A DNA stretch of 64,000 nucleotides from Sphingopyxis sp. (GTDB lineage: Bacteria; Pseudomonadota; Alphaproteobacteria; Sphingomonadales; Sphingomonadaceae), in assembly GCA_016463225.1 (NCBI GenBank), contig JAEMRT010000004.1, positions 1-64,000 on the forward strand. Reading direction: 5' to 3'. Of this stretch, positions 15,005 through 22,612 are shown piece by piece (the stretch's first letter is position 1; the number at the start of each line of letters is the position of its first letter). The notes beneath the pieces were generated by a model. The model was not told the DNA's origin and searched no databases. It saw only the letters and a program-made list of their open reading frames with translations. Position numbers and translations under genes: made by a program.

Positions 15005-16057
15005 ATGGTTGTTCAATTTTCGGGTCGTTTGCCCGCCGTCGAGACCGTCCGTCTGGAGGACAAGAGCGCCGGCCTCGATGGTATCATCGTCGTCCATTCG
15101 ACGACGCTCGGGCCGGGCGCCGGGGGATGCCGCCTGTGGCACTACCCCGACCTCGATCAGGCTTTCACCGATGCCTTCCGGCTCGCCGAGGGAATGAGCT
15201 ACAAGAACGCGATGGCGGGCCTGCCCTTTGGCGGTGCCAAGGCGGTGCTCCGCCGTCCCGACGGCCCGTTCGATCGCGCCGCGCTGTTCCGCGCCTTTGG
15301 CCGCGCGGTCACCGCGCTTGGCGGGCGCTATGTGACTGCGGAGGATGTGGGAACGACCGTCGCCGATATGCAAGAGGTTGCGGGTGAGACACGCCATGTC
15401 GCGGGACTGGCCGCGGTCGGCGCGGCTGCCGGCGGCGATCCGTCCCCGTGGACGGCGCAGGGGGTGTTCGGGGCAATCGAGGCTGGTGCCGCCTTCACGC
15501 TCGGATCGGATCTCAAGGGGCTCACCGTCGCGGTGCAGGGAACCGGCAACGTCGGCGCCGAGCTGTGCCGCCGGCTCGCCGACGCCGGTGCGCGCTTGAT
15601 TGTCGCCGATGTTGCGCCCGGGCGTCGCGACCGGCTCGCCGCGATCCTTGGCGCGCGCGTCGTCGGCGCCGATATGATCGCGTCGGTTGATGCCGACATC
15701 TTCGTCCCCTGTGCGCTCGGCGGGGTGCTCGACGCACCGACGGTCGCGGCGATGAAGGCGAAGCTCGTCTGCGGCGGCGCAAACAACCAGCTCTTAGCCC
15801 CCGAAATCGGCGCTTTGCTGCGCGAGCGCGGCATCACCTATGTCCCCGACTATGTCGCCAACGCGGGCGGCATCATCAGCGTCTCGGCCGAATATCTCGG
15901 CGAGAGCGCCGCCAGCGTCGCGCAACGCGTCGCCCAGATCGGCCCGCGCGTCACCGCCATCCTCGAGGAAGCATCGCGCCGCGGCCTCTCCCCCGCCACG
16001 GTCGCCGACGAAACCGCCGAGCGCCTGATCGCATCGGCGGGCCGGCTCGCGGCGTGA
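15005..16057 (+). CDS. Leucine/phenylalanine/valine dehydrogenase family enzyme
   Basis: A 350-residue NAD-dependent amino-acid dehydrogenase that oxidatively deaminates a branched or aromatic amino acid to the 2-oxo acid. Catalytic-domain motifs: MSYKNAMAGLPFGGAKAV, with Lys67 and the catalytic Lys79. Then come TAEDVGTTVADM and the Rossmann motif VAVQGTGNVG near 171-180, and finally PDYVANAGG. Length matches leucine dehydrogenases. A strong AGGAGG ribosome-binding site is at 14994-14999. It is divergent from an Lrp-type gene and overlaps the next small ACT-like gene by four bases. Substrate choice among Leu, Val and Phe is not decided by sequence. Confidence 0.88.
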   Translation: MVVQFSGRLPAVETVRLEDKSAGLDGIIVVHSTTLGPGAGGCRLWHYPDLDQAFTDAFRLAEGMSYKNAMAGLPFGGAKAVLRRPDGPFDRAALFRAFGRAVTALGGRYVTAEDVGTTVADMQEVAGETRHVAGLAAVGAAAGGDPSPWTAQGVFGAIEAGAAFTLGSDLKGLTVAVQGTGNVGAELCRRLADAGARLIVADVAPGRRDRLAAILGARVVGADMIASVDADIFVPCALGGVLDAPTVAAMKAKLVCGGANNQLLAPEIGALLRERGITYVPDYVANAGGIISVSAEYLGESAASVAQRVAQIGPRVTAILEEASRRGLSPATVADETAERLIASAGRLAA

Positions 16058-16350
16058 GCCATTGGTTTCGCATTGTCGCGTTCCCCGATCCGCAGACGCT
16101 ACCGCGCGTGATCGGCATTTTTGCGCAGCGATCGCTGATCCCGGCCGCGATGTCGTCGCACTTGCGCGGTGAGATGCTTCATATCGAGGCCCGGCTGGAC
16201 GATCTCGATCCGCCGATCGCCGCCATCGTCGTCGCCAAACTCCGCGAGGTGGTGCTCGTCGCTGACGCCGAAGTGGACGCGGCAACGGCCGCGACTGACC
16301 CGGCTGGATCTACTGTATCGGCCGCCCGAGCAGCTGCGGGCCTGCGATAG
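16054..16350 (+). CDS. Small ACT-like (IlvM-like) protein
   Basis: A 98-residue protein starting at a GTG that overlaps the dehydrogenase stop (GTGA). Residues 4-70 have the beta-alpha-beta pattern of an ACT domain as in acetolactate-synthase small subunits: FRIVAFPDPQTLPRVIGIFAQRSL, then a strand MLHIEARL, then VVAKLREVVLVADAEV. The tail is Ala-rich and probably disordered. Coupling to an amino-acid dehydrogenase suggests it senses an amino acid or modulates that enzyme. No acetolactate synthase large subunit is nearby. The family call is from pattern only. Confidence 0.55.
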   Translation: MSHWFRIVAFPDPQTLPRVIGIFAQRSLIPAAMSSHLRGEMLHIEARLDDLDPPIAAIVVAKLREVVLVADAEVDAATAATDPAGSTVSAARAAAGLR

Positions 16351-16476
16351 CCAAATTGCGGCTCGTCAATTTTGCGAATTCATTCCCGGCAATAATCGGA
16401 CTAGACCCCCCTCGCTTCAAGATCGACGGCCTTGCGCCCGTCCGGTCGCTGCGCCGACGCATAGCGGGAGACGATG

Positions 16477-17583
16477 ATGCCAAAATTGTTCGAGCCGATC
16501 GCAATCGGCGGATTGTCGCTCGCCAACCGCATCGTCATTGCACCGATGTGCCAATATTCGGCTGACGGGGGACGGATGACCGATTGGCATCTGATCCACT
16601 TGGGGCAGCTCGCGCTGTCCGGCGCGGGGGCGCTGACGATCGAAGCCACCGCAGTGTCGCCCGAAGGCCGGATCACCCATGCCGACGTCGGGCTGTACGA
16701 TGACACCACCGAAGCCGCGATAGCCCATGTTCTGGCGGCGTTGCGGCCATGGTCGGACATTCCCGTCGCGATCCAGCTTGGTCACGCGGGGCGCAAGGCG
16801 AGCACGGCCAAGCCATGGGATGGCGGTGGGCAGATCGCCCCGGACGACCATAACGGCTGGCAAACATTTGCCCCATCGGCGATTCCCTTCCGAACCGAAG
16901 ATCGGGCGCCGGTCGCGCTCGACGATGCAGGCCTCGACCGCATCCGCGCGGCCTTCGCCGCTTCGGCCTCCCGCGCGGCGCGGCTGGGGGTCGACGCGGT
17001 CCAGTTGCACGCCGCGCATGGCTATCTGCTCCACCAGTTTCTGTCGCCGCTGTCGAACCGGCGCAGCGACGATTATGGCGGCAGCCTTGAAAACCGGATG
17101 CGCTTTCCGCTCGAAGTGTTTGACGCCGTGCGCGATGCGTTCGGCGCGCAAGGCCCGGTGACCGTCCGCGTGTCGGGTACCGACTGGGTCGAAGGCGGCT
17201 GGACGATCGACGAGACGATGATCTTTGCGAAAGCGCTCGAAGCGCGGGGCTGCGCCGCAATCAACATCTCGAGCGGCGGGCTGCATCCCGCGCAACAGAT
17301 TGCGCTCGCGCCGGGCTATCAGGTGCCACTCGCGCGCAAGGTCAAGGATGCGGTGACCATGCCGGTCATCGCCGTCGGACTGATCACCGATCCGGCGCAG
17401 GCCGAGGCGATCATCGCGGGGGGCGATGCCGATGCGATCGCGATCGCCCGCGCGGCGCTCTATGATCCGCGCTGGCCCTGGCACGCGGCGGCGGCGCTCG
17501 GCGCCACCATCGCCGTCCCACCCCAATATGAACGTAGCGAACCGCGCGAGCATCGCGGGCTTTATGCGCCGCGACCGGCTTGA
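16477..17583 (+). CDS. NADH:flavin oxidoreductase, Old Yellow Enzyme family (YqjM type)
   Basis: A 368-residue FMN TIM-barrel ene-reductase. The class III (YqjM/thermophilic-like) signature is present: APMCQYSA with the redox-tuning Cys near residue 25. HAAHGYLLHQFLSPLSN carries the substrate-binding His pair, and YGGSLENRMRF and IAIARAALYDPRW also match. It would reduce activated C=C bonds of enones or nitro compounds with NAD(P)H. An ATG three bases upstream is an equal start choice; GGGAGA precedes both. The genes on its left run the same way (123-base gap), and the SDR on its right converges. In this setting a role in reducing an unsaturated catabolic intermediate is likely. Confidence 0.9.
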   Translation: MPKLFEPIAIGGLSLANRIVIAPMCQYSADGGRMTDWHLIHLGQLALSGAGALTIEATAVSPEGRITHADVGLYDDTTEAAIAHVLAALRPWSDIPVAIQLGHAGRKASTAKPWDGGGQIAPDDHNGWQTFAPSAIPFRTEDRAPVALDDAGLDRIRAAFAASASRAARLGVDAVQLHAAHGYLLHQFLSPLSNRRSDDYGGSLENRMRFPLEVFDAVRDAFGAQGPVTVRVSGTDWVEGGWTIDETMIFAKALEARGCAAINISSGGLHPAQQIALAPGYQVPLARKVKDAVTMPVIAVGLITDPAQAEAIIAGGDADAIAIARAALYDPRWPWHAAAALGATIAVPPQYERSEPREHRGLYAPRPA

Positions 17584-17589
17584 GCGAGG

Positions 17590-18372
17590 TTAGACACCCA
17601 TCATCCCGGCGGTCGTCGCGCCGTCGATCACATAGTCGCTGCCCGAGATGAAGCCCGCCTCGTCCGAGGCGAGGAACGCCACCAGCGCGCCGATCTCGCC
17701 CAGTTGCGCCATGCGCTTCATCGGCGCCATGCCCTCGAACGCGGCCCGCGCCGCGACGGGGTCGGGCGCGCGGTCGATGACGCCGCGGATCATGTCGGTT
17801 TCGACGACACCCGGCAGGATCGCATTGACGCGAATCGCATAACCCTTGCCCGCGCAGTGGATCGCGGCTGACTTGACCAAGGCAACAACCGCGGCCTTGG
17901 TGACCGAATAGGCAGCATAATTGCCCATCGCGCGATGCGCGTTCATCGACGAATTGACGATGATCGAACCGGTGGGCCCTTGCGGGTTCTTCACCATGGC
18001 GCGGATCGCGTGCTGAACGGTCAGCATCACCCCGGTCAGGTTCACCCCGACGATATGATTCCAGGCGTCGATACCGATGTCTTCGACGCTCGCGTCGCCC
18101 GCCTCGGTTCCGGCGTTGGCAAAGGCGATGTCGAGGCGGCCAAATTCGGCCTCGATCTCGGCCATCAGCGCGTCCCACGCCGCCGCCTCTTCGACGCGGT
18201 GGGCGCGAAAGATCGCGCCTGTCTCGCTTTCGATCGCCGCGGCCGCTTCGGCGTTGGAGCCGGTAAAGACGACCCGGGCGCCCTCACGGGTCAGTCGGTC
18301 GACCGTGGCCGCGCCGATCCCGCTCGTCCCACCGGTGACCAAAGCGACCTTGCCGCGCAGTCTCTGCTGCAT
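17590..18372 (-). CDS. Short-chain dehydrogenase/reductase (SDR)
   Basis: A 260-residue classical SDR. Cofactor motif TGGTSGIG (about 13-20), structural NAG in FANAGTEAG, catalytic Ser in IVNSSMN, and YSVTK with catalytic Tyr and Lys. The C-terminus ends in the usual ASDEAGFISGSDYVIDGA. It oxidises or reduces a hydroxyl/keto group with NAD(P)(H); the substrate is unknown. It is divergent from a ThuA-like gene and converges with the Old Yellow Enzyme gene. One of five SDRs between 17.5 and 50.7 kb. Confidence 0.9.
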   Translation of the reverse strand: MQQRLRGKVALVTGGTSGIGAATVDRLTREGARVVFTGSNAEAAAAIESETGAIFRAHRVEEAAAWDALMAEIEAEFGRLDIAFANAGTEAGDASVEDIGIDAWNHIVGVNLTGVMLTVQHAIRAMVKNPQGPTGSIIVNSSMNAHRAMGNYAAYSVTKAAVVALVKSAAIHCAGKGYAIRVNAILPGVVETDMIRGVIDRAPDPVAARAAFEGMAPMKRMAQLGEIGALVAFLASDEAGFISGSDYVIDGATTAGMMGV

Positions 18373-18497
18373 CACGCCTCTCCTCTCACTTGCCCTCTTG
18401 CCACTTTCACTTGGCTCGGGAACCTATCAATACAGCAAGGTGACGCAGCTGCCGCAGCCACGCATCATGCGGCCACAACAGGAGGAGAGGACCGGCG

Positions 18498-19259
18498 ATG
18501 AGCGAGAGCGAGCATCCACCCCGTATCGACTGCGTGCTGATTTGCGGCGGTGTCTGGCACGATATGGACTTCGCGCGGCTCGAGCTGCTCAAGCTGCTCG
18601 CCGAGGATCAGCGCGTTCGCACCCGCGTCTTCGAGAATTACGACAATATCGACGCGATCGAAGCGGCCGATATTCTGATCACCTATACCTGCGACGTCAC
18701 CCCGTCGCTCCCCGCGCAAGAGGCGCTGAAGCGCTGGCTGACCAAGGGTGGGCGCTGGTATGCGCTGCACGGCACCAATTCGATCCTGCGCCTGCTCGAC
18801 AGCGGGGTGTGGGACGCGCCGCGCTGGGCGCCGCTGATGATGGACCTGCTCGGATCGCAGTTCATCAGCCACCCCGCGATCGAACCCTATACCGTCCGCG
18901 TCGCCGACCCCGACCACCCGCTCACGCGCGGCATCGTGCCGTTCGAGACGACCGACGAGCTGTACCATCTGGAAACCCATGGCGACCTGCACGTCCTGCT
19001 CGACACCGAATGCAGCAGGCCCGGCACGGGCTTCGTCGAAGCCGCGGATGCGCCCGGCACTTATCCGGTGTTCTACATCAAACAGCATGGCGCAGGCGCC
19101 GTGCTCTATCTCACGCTCGGCCATTGCCGCGGCCATTACGACCTGCAACCGATGATGGACTGGTGGCCGACGGTCGATCGCTGCGCGTGGGACCTGCCGG
19201 TGTTTTACGACCTGCTGCGCCGCGGACTCGGCTGGCTGAAGGATCGCGAGCGCGCCTAG
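18498..19259 (+). CDS. ThuA-like domain protein (glutamine-amidotransferase fold)
   Basis: A 253-residue protein of the ThuA/class I amidotransferase-like fold. Seen are the N-terminal strand VLICGGVWHD, the DILITYTCD strand, the WYALHGTNS turn at the position where related proteins carry the central loop, and the C-terminal LTLGHCRGHYD. ThuA-like proteins accompany sugar and xenobiotic catabolic genes, but their reaction is mostly undefined. A second, diverged ThuA-like protein is encoded at 33247-34023, also among oxidoreductases. The ribosome-binding site GGAGGAGAGG lies upstream. It converges with the GMC oxidoreductase gene with their stops overlapping. Confidence 0.8.
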   Translation: MSESEHPPRIDCVLICGGVWHDMDFARLELLKLLAEDQRVRTRVFENYDNIDAIEAADILITYTCDVTPSLPAQEALKRWLTKGGRWYALHGTNSILRLLDSGVWDAPRWAPLMMDLLGSQFISHPAIEPYTVRVADPDHPLTRGIVPFETTDELYHLETHGDLHVLLDTECSRPGTGFVEAADAPGTYPVFYIKQHGAGAVLYLTLGHCRGHYDLQPMMDWWPTVDRCAWDLPVFYDLLRRGLGWLKDRERA

Positions 19260-20893
19260 GCCACCGCGCGCAACGCCCGCCGGTCCTCGCGGATCAGCCC
19301 GGCGGCGCGCAGCGCGAGCGCCATGGCCGGGGCGTTGGTGTTGCCCGTGACCGGCGACGGCATCACCGAACAATCGACGACGCGCAGGCCATCGACGCCG
19401 TTGACGCGGAGCCGCGCGTCGGTGACGGCGCGATTGTCGCTGCCCATTCGGCAGGTGCCGACGCCGTGGAGACCGCAGGTCGCCAGGCGGCGGAAGGCGG
19501 CGAGGATTTCGGCGTCGCTCTGCACCGCGGCTCCGGGCAGCAATTCACGCTCGACCAGCCCGACCAGCGCTGGCTGCTTCATATAGCGCCGCATCGCATG
19601 CACCGCGGCGATCGCGGTGCGCTCGTCCTCGCGGGTCGAAAGCCAGTTCGGCTTGATGGCCGGCGGGGCGTCGCTGCCGGGTCCGGCGATCAGGATGCTG
19701 CCTTCGCTCGTCAGGCGGAGGAGCTGGCCATAGATCGTCATCCCCGGCTTGCGGTCGATGCTGCTGAGCGGCACCGGATGCTTGTCATCGCCGAGCGCGA
19801 AGGTGTAGCCGCCCAGATAGAGCTGCAGGTCGGGGCGCGCATCTCGGCTCGTCAGGTTCAGGAAAGCGCCGACCTCGAACGGCCCCGTCGCCATGATGCC
19901 GCCGCGGGTCAGCACATATTGGGCCATCGCACGCGCCAGTCCCAGCCCATAGAAGCTGCGGTTGCTGCCACCGCCGCGCGACAGGCGGTGCGGCATGCTG
20001 AAACCCAGATGCTCGCGCAGCCGCCCGCCGACGTCGGGCGAATCGATCAGCGGTTCAATCCCCGCGGCGCGCAACACATCGGCAGAACCAATGCCCGAAC
20101 GCTGGAGCAGGAGCGGACTTTCCAGGGTGCCGCCCGATACGATCACCTCACCGGCGCAATCAAAGCACTGGAGCTGCCCCGCGACCCTGGCCTCGACGCC
20201 GGTCACGCGCCCGCCCGCGACGACCAGCCGTTCGGCCATCGCATGCGTGACGATGCGCAGATTGGGCCGTCGGCGCGCGCGCGCCAAAAAGGTCGTCGCC
20301 GCGCTTTCGCGTCGCCCGCGGCGGACGTTGTGCGAATAGAAACCGACCCGGTCCGACGTTGCGGCGTTGAGGTCGTCGACCGGCTTGAGCCCCATCTCGA
20401 CCCCCGCCTGCACCATCGTTTCGGCGAGCGGATAGCTGTGGATCTTTGGCGCGACTCCGACCGGCCCGCCCGCGCCGCGCATCGCGCTCGCACCCAGCCC
20501 ATGATCTTCGAGTTTGCGGAACGCCTCAGTCATCGTTTCGCCGTTCCAGCCGGTGCAGCCGAGCTTTTCCCATTCGTCATAGTCGGCGGGCTCGCCGCGG
20601 CTCCAAATCATGCCGTTGACCGCTGACGACCCGCCCAGCCCCTTGCCGCGGATCCACACTTCGCTGGGCGCCGCGCCGTCGCCGCGCGGCTGCGACACGC
20701 CATAGGCCCAGATATGGTCGGGATTGGTGACCAGCTTGGCGACCCCCTTGGGGATGGCAACCCAGCGGCTGTCGTTGCGACCACCCGCTTCGAGCAGCAG
20801 CACCCGGACATGCGGATCGGCACTCAGCTGCTCGGCGAGCACGCAGCCCGCCGACCCGGCGCCCACGATGATATAGTCCCAGTCCGTCGACAT
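19256..20893 (-). CDS. GMC-family FAD alcohol dehydrogenase/oxidoreductase
   Basis: A 545-residue glucose-methanol-choline oxidoreductase. The FAD-binding GAGSAGCVLAEQLS is at about 11-24, the GMC signature around GKGLGGSSAVNGMIWSRG, and a second signature near SGGTLESPLLLQRSGIG. The active-site His476 lies in LHGVGTCRMGS, and the second active-site region is PVTGNTNAPAMAL, with Asn in the usual His/Asn place. It oxidises an alcohol to an aldehyde or ketone, passing electrons to an acceptor. The start at 20893 follows GGAGAGG; frame further upstream is a shadow of the opposite-strand SDR. The substrate is unknown. Confidence 0.92.
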   Translation of the reverse strand: MSTDWDYIIVGAGSAGCVLAEQLSADPHVRVLLLEAGGRNDSRWVAIPKGVAKLVTNPDHIWAYGVSQPRGDGAAPSEVWIRGKGLGGSSAVNGMIWSRGEPADYDEWEKLGCTGWNGETMTEAFRKLEDHGLGASAMRGAGGPVGVAPKIHSYPLAETMVQAGVEMGLKPVDDLNAATSDRVGFYSHNVRRGRRESAATTFLARARRRPNLRIVTHAMAERLVVAGGRVTGVEARVAGQLQCFDCAGEVIVSGGTLESPLLLQRSGIGSADVLRAAGIEPLIDSPDVGGRLREHLGFSMPHRLSRGGGSNRSFYGLGLARAMAQYVLTRGGIMATGPFEVGAFLNLTSRDARPDLQLYLGGYTFALGDDKHPVPLSSIDRKPGMTIYGQLLRLTSEGSILIAGPGSDAPPAIKPNWLSTREDERTAIAAVHAMRRYMKQPALVGLVERELLPGAAVQSDAEILAAFRRLATCGLHGVGTCRMGSDNRAVTDARLRVNGVDGLRVVDCSVMPSPVTGNTNAPAMALALRAAGLIREDRRALRAVA

Positions 20894-21016
20894 GCGGCCT
20901 CTCCTGTCCCGGCATGACCTTGGAACCGTCGGCGCCGTCCCCGCACCTAGCGCAATAAATAGTCCCCTCCGCGTTCGGCCGGCATGATAGTGCCAGAAGA
21001 AAACAGGGAGGATGCG

Positions 21017-21766
21017 ATGGCTGGAGCAAGCGGGCGGATTGCCGGCAAGACGGCATTTGTCACCGGCGGCGCGTCGGGGCTGGGCCTCGACATCGTCCGC
21101 CGCTTTGTCGCCGAGGGCGCGAGTGTCGTCATCGCCGACATCGACGCGGCAGCGGGCGAAGCACTCGCCGCCGAACTCGGCCAGCGTTTCGTCAAGCTCG
21201 ACGTATCGAAGGAAGCCGACTGGCTCGCCGCGCTGGCCAGCTGCGACCGCATCGACATCCTCGTCAACAATGCCGGGATCACCACCCACGGCTCGATCGA
21301 GGATCTGACGCTCGAAGCCTTTCGCCACGAATTTTCGGTCGACGTCGACGGCGTCTTCCTCGGCTGCAAGCATATCATCCCGAAAATGCGCGACCATGGC
21401 GGGTCGGTGATCAACATGTCGTCGATGTGCGGGGTGCGGGCGCAGGGCGATCTTGCCGCCTATAATGCCGCCAAGGCCGCGGTCACCCACCTCACCAAAT
21501 CGGTCGCGCTCCACTATGCGCGCAAGGGGTACGGCATCCGCTGCAATTCGGTCCACCCGGGCGCGATCCACACCCCGATCCTCGACAAGGTGATGGCGCA
21601 GGTCGCCGACGGGCAGGCGCTGTACGACAGCTGGGTCGCAACCCACCCGGTCGGACGGCTGGGCAAACCCGAAGAGATTTCGGCCATTATCCTCTATCTC
21701 GCTTCCGACGAATCCGCCTTCGCCACCGGTGCCGAGTTCCGCATCGACGGCGGCAGTTCGCTGTAA
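21017..21766 (+). CDS. Short-chain dehydrogenase/reductase (SDR)
   Basis: A 249-residue classical SDR with TGGASGLG (about 13-20), NNAGITTHG, catalytic Ser in NMSSMCG, and YNAAK (Tyr/Lys). The C-terminal ASDESAFATGAEFRIDGGSSL is typical. The closest-looking families are 3-alpha/20-beta-hydroxysteroid dehydrogenase and cyclohexanol dehydrogenase-like SDRs. The start at 21017 has GGGAGG five bases upstream; the longer frame from 20984 lacks one. It is followed after two bases by a second SDR, so the pair is an operon that may carry on into the TonB receptor. Confidence 0.9.
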   Translation: MAGASGRIAGKTAFVTGGASGLGLDIVRRFVAEGASVVIADIDAAAGEALAAELGQRFVKLDVSKEADWLAALASCDRIDILVNNAGITTHGSIEDLTLEAFRHEFSVDVDGVFLGCKHIIPKMRDHGGSVINMSSMCGVRAQGDLAAYNAAKAAVTHLTKSVALHYARKGYGIRCNSVHPGAIHTPILDKVMAQVADGQALYDSWVATHPVGRLGKPEEISAIILYLASDESAFATGAEFRIDGGSSL

Positions 21767-21768
21767 CC

Positions 21769-22482
21769 ATGACCGGACGTCTGTCAGGTCGGATCGCGCT
21801 CGTCACCGGGGCTGGATCGGGGATCGGCCTCGCGACCGCGCAGCGGCTGACCGCCGACGGCGCGCGGGTGCTGACCGTCGATCGCGCGGGCGCTGTCGAC
21901 ATCGTCGCCGACGTGACCGAGCCCGGGATCAACGCGCGGCTGGTGGCGGCGGCCGAGGCCCGGTTCGGCGGCCTCGACATCATCGTCGCCTGCGCCGGGA
22001 TCACCGGGATGCAGCCGCTAGACGGGCACAGCGACGAATTTTTCGAGACGATGATGGCGGTGAATGTCACCGCGGTGTTCCGCCTGATGCGCGATGCGCT
22101 GCCGCTGCTCAAACGATCGCCGCACGGCCGCATCATCCTGATCGGATCGGTGATGTCGAGCTTTGGCGAAGCCGGGATGATCGCATATAGCGCGTCGAAA
22201 CATGCGGTGCTCGGCATGACCAAATCGGTCGCGGCCGAGGTCGGGGCGTTCGGTGTCACGGTCAACTGCCTCCAGCCCGGCGCGATCGATACCCCGATGA
22301 CCGCGCCCGCCTTCTCGGCGATGCCCGAGTTCAAGCAGCGCTGGATCGAAAAGGCCGCGCTCGGCCGGCTCGGCCGTCCCGACGACATCGCCGATGTCGC
22401 CGCCTTTCTGGCCTCTGACGACGCGCGATTCATGTCGGGTCACGGCCTTTTTGTCGATGGCGGAGCGACACAACGCCAGTAG
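21769..22482 (+). CDS. Short-chain dehydrogenase/reductase (SDR)
   Basis: A 237-residue classical SDR with TGAGSGIG (about 13-20), ACAGITG replacing the usual NAG, catalytic Ser in GSVMSS, and YSASK. The tail ASDDARFMSGHGLFVDGGA is normal. It is coupled to the preceding SDR (two-base gap). Together they could interconvert hydroxyl and keto groups at two positions of one substrate. The TonB receptor gene starts 130 bases further on. Confidence 0.9.
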   Translation: MTGRLSGRIALVTGAGSGIGLATAQRLTADGARVLTVDRAGAVDIVADVTEPGINARLVAAAEARFGGLDIIVACAGITGMQPLDGHSDEFFETMMAVNVTAVFRLMRDALPLLKRSPHGRIILIGSVMSSFGEAGMIAYSASKHAVLGMTKSVAAEVGAFGVTVNCLQPGAIDTPMTAPAFSAMPEFKQRWIEKAALGRLGRPDDIADVAAFLASDDARFMSGHGLFVDGGATQRQ

Positions 22483-22612
22483 ATTCAAGCGTCTGGGCGT
22501 CGCTACGGCATGCCTGATATTTTTGATGATTGTTCAATCCGGGCATAAAGCGGACCTTGCCCTCCAACGTGACCGGCGAGCCTATGCGTCGGCGCGAGAG
22601 GGAGGAAATCCG

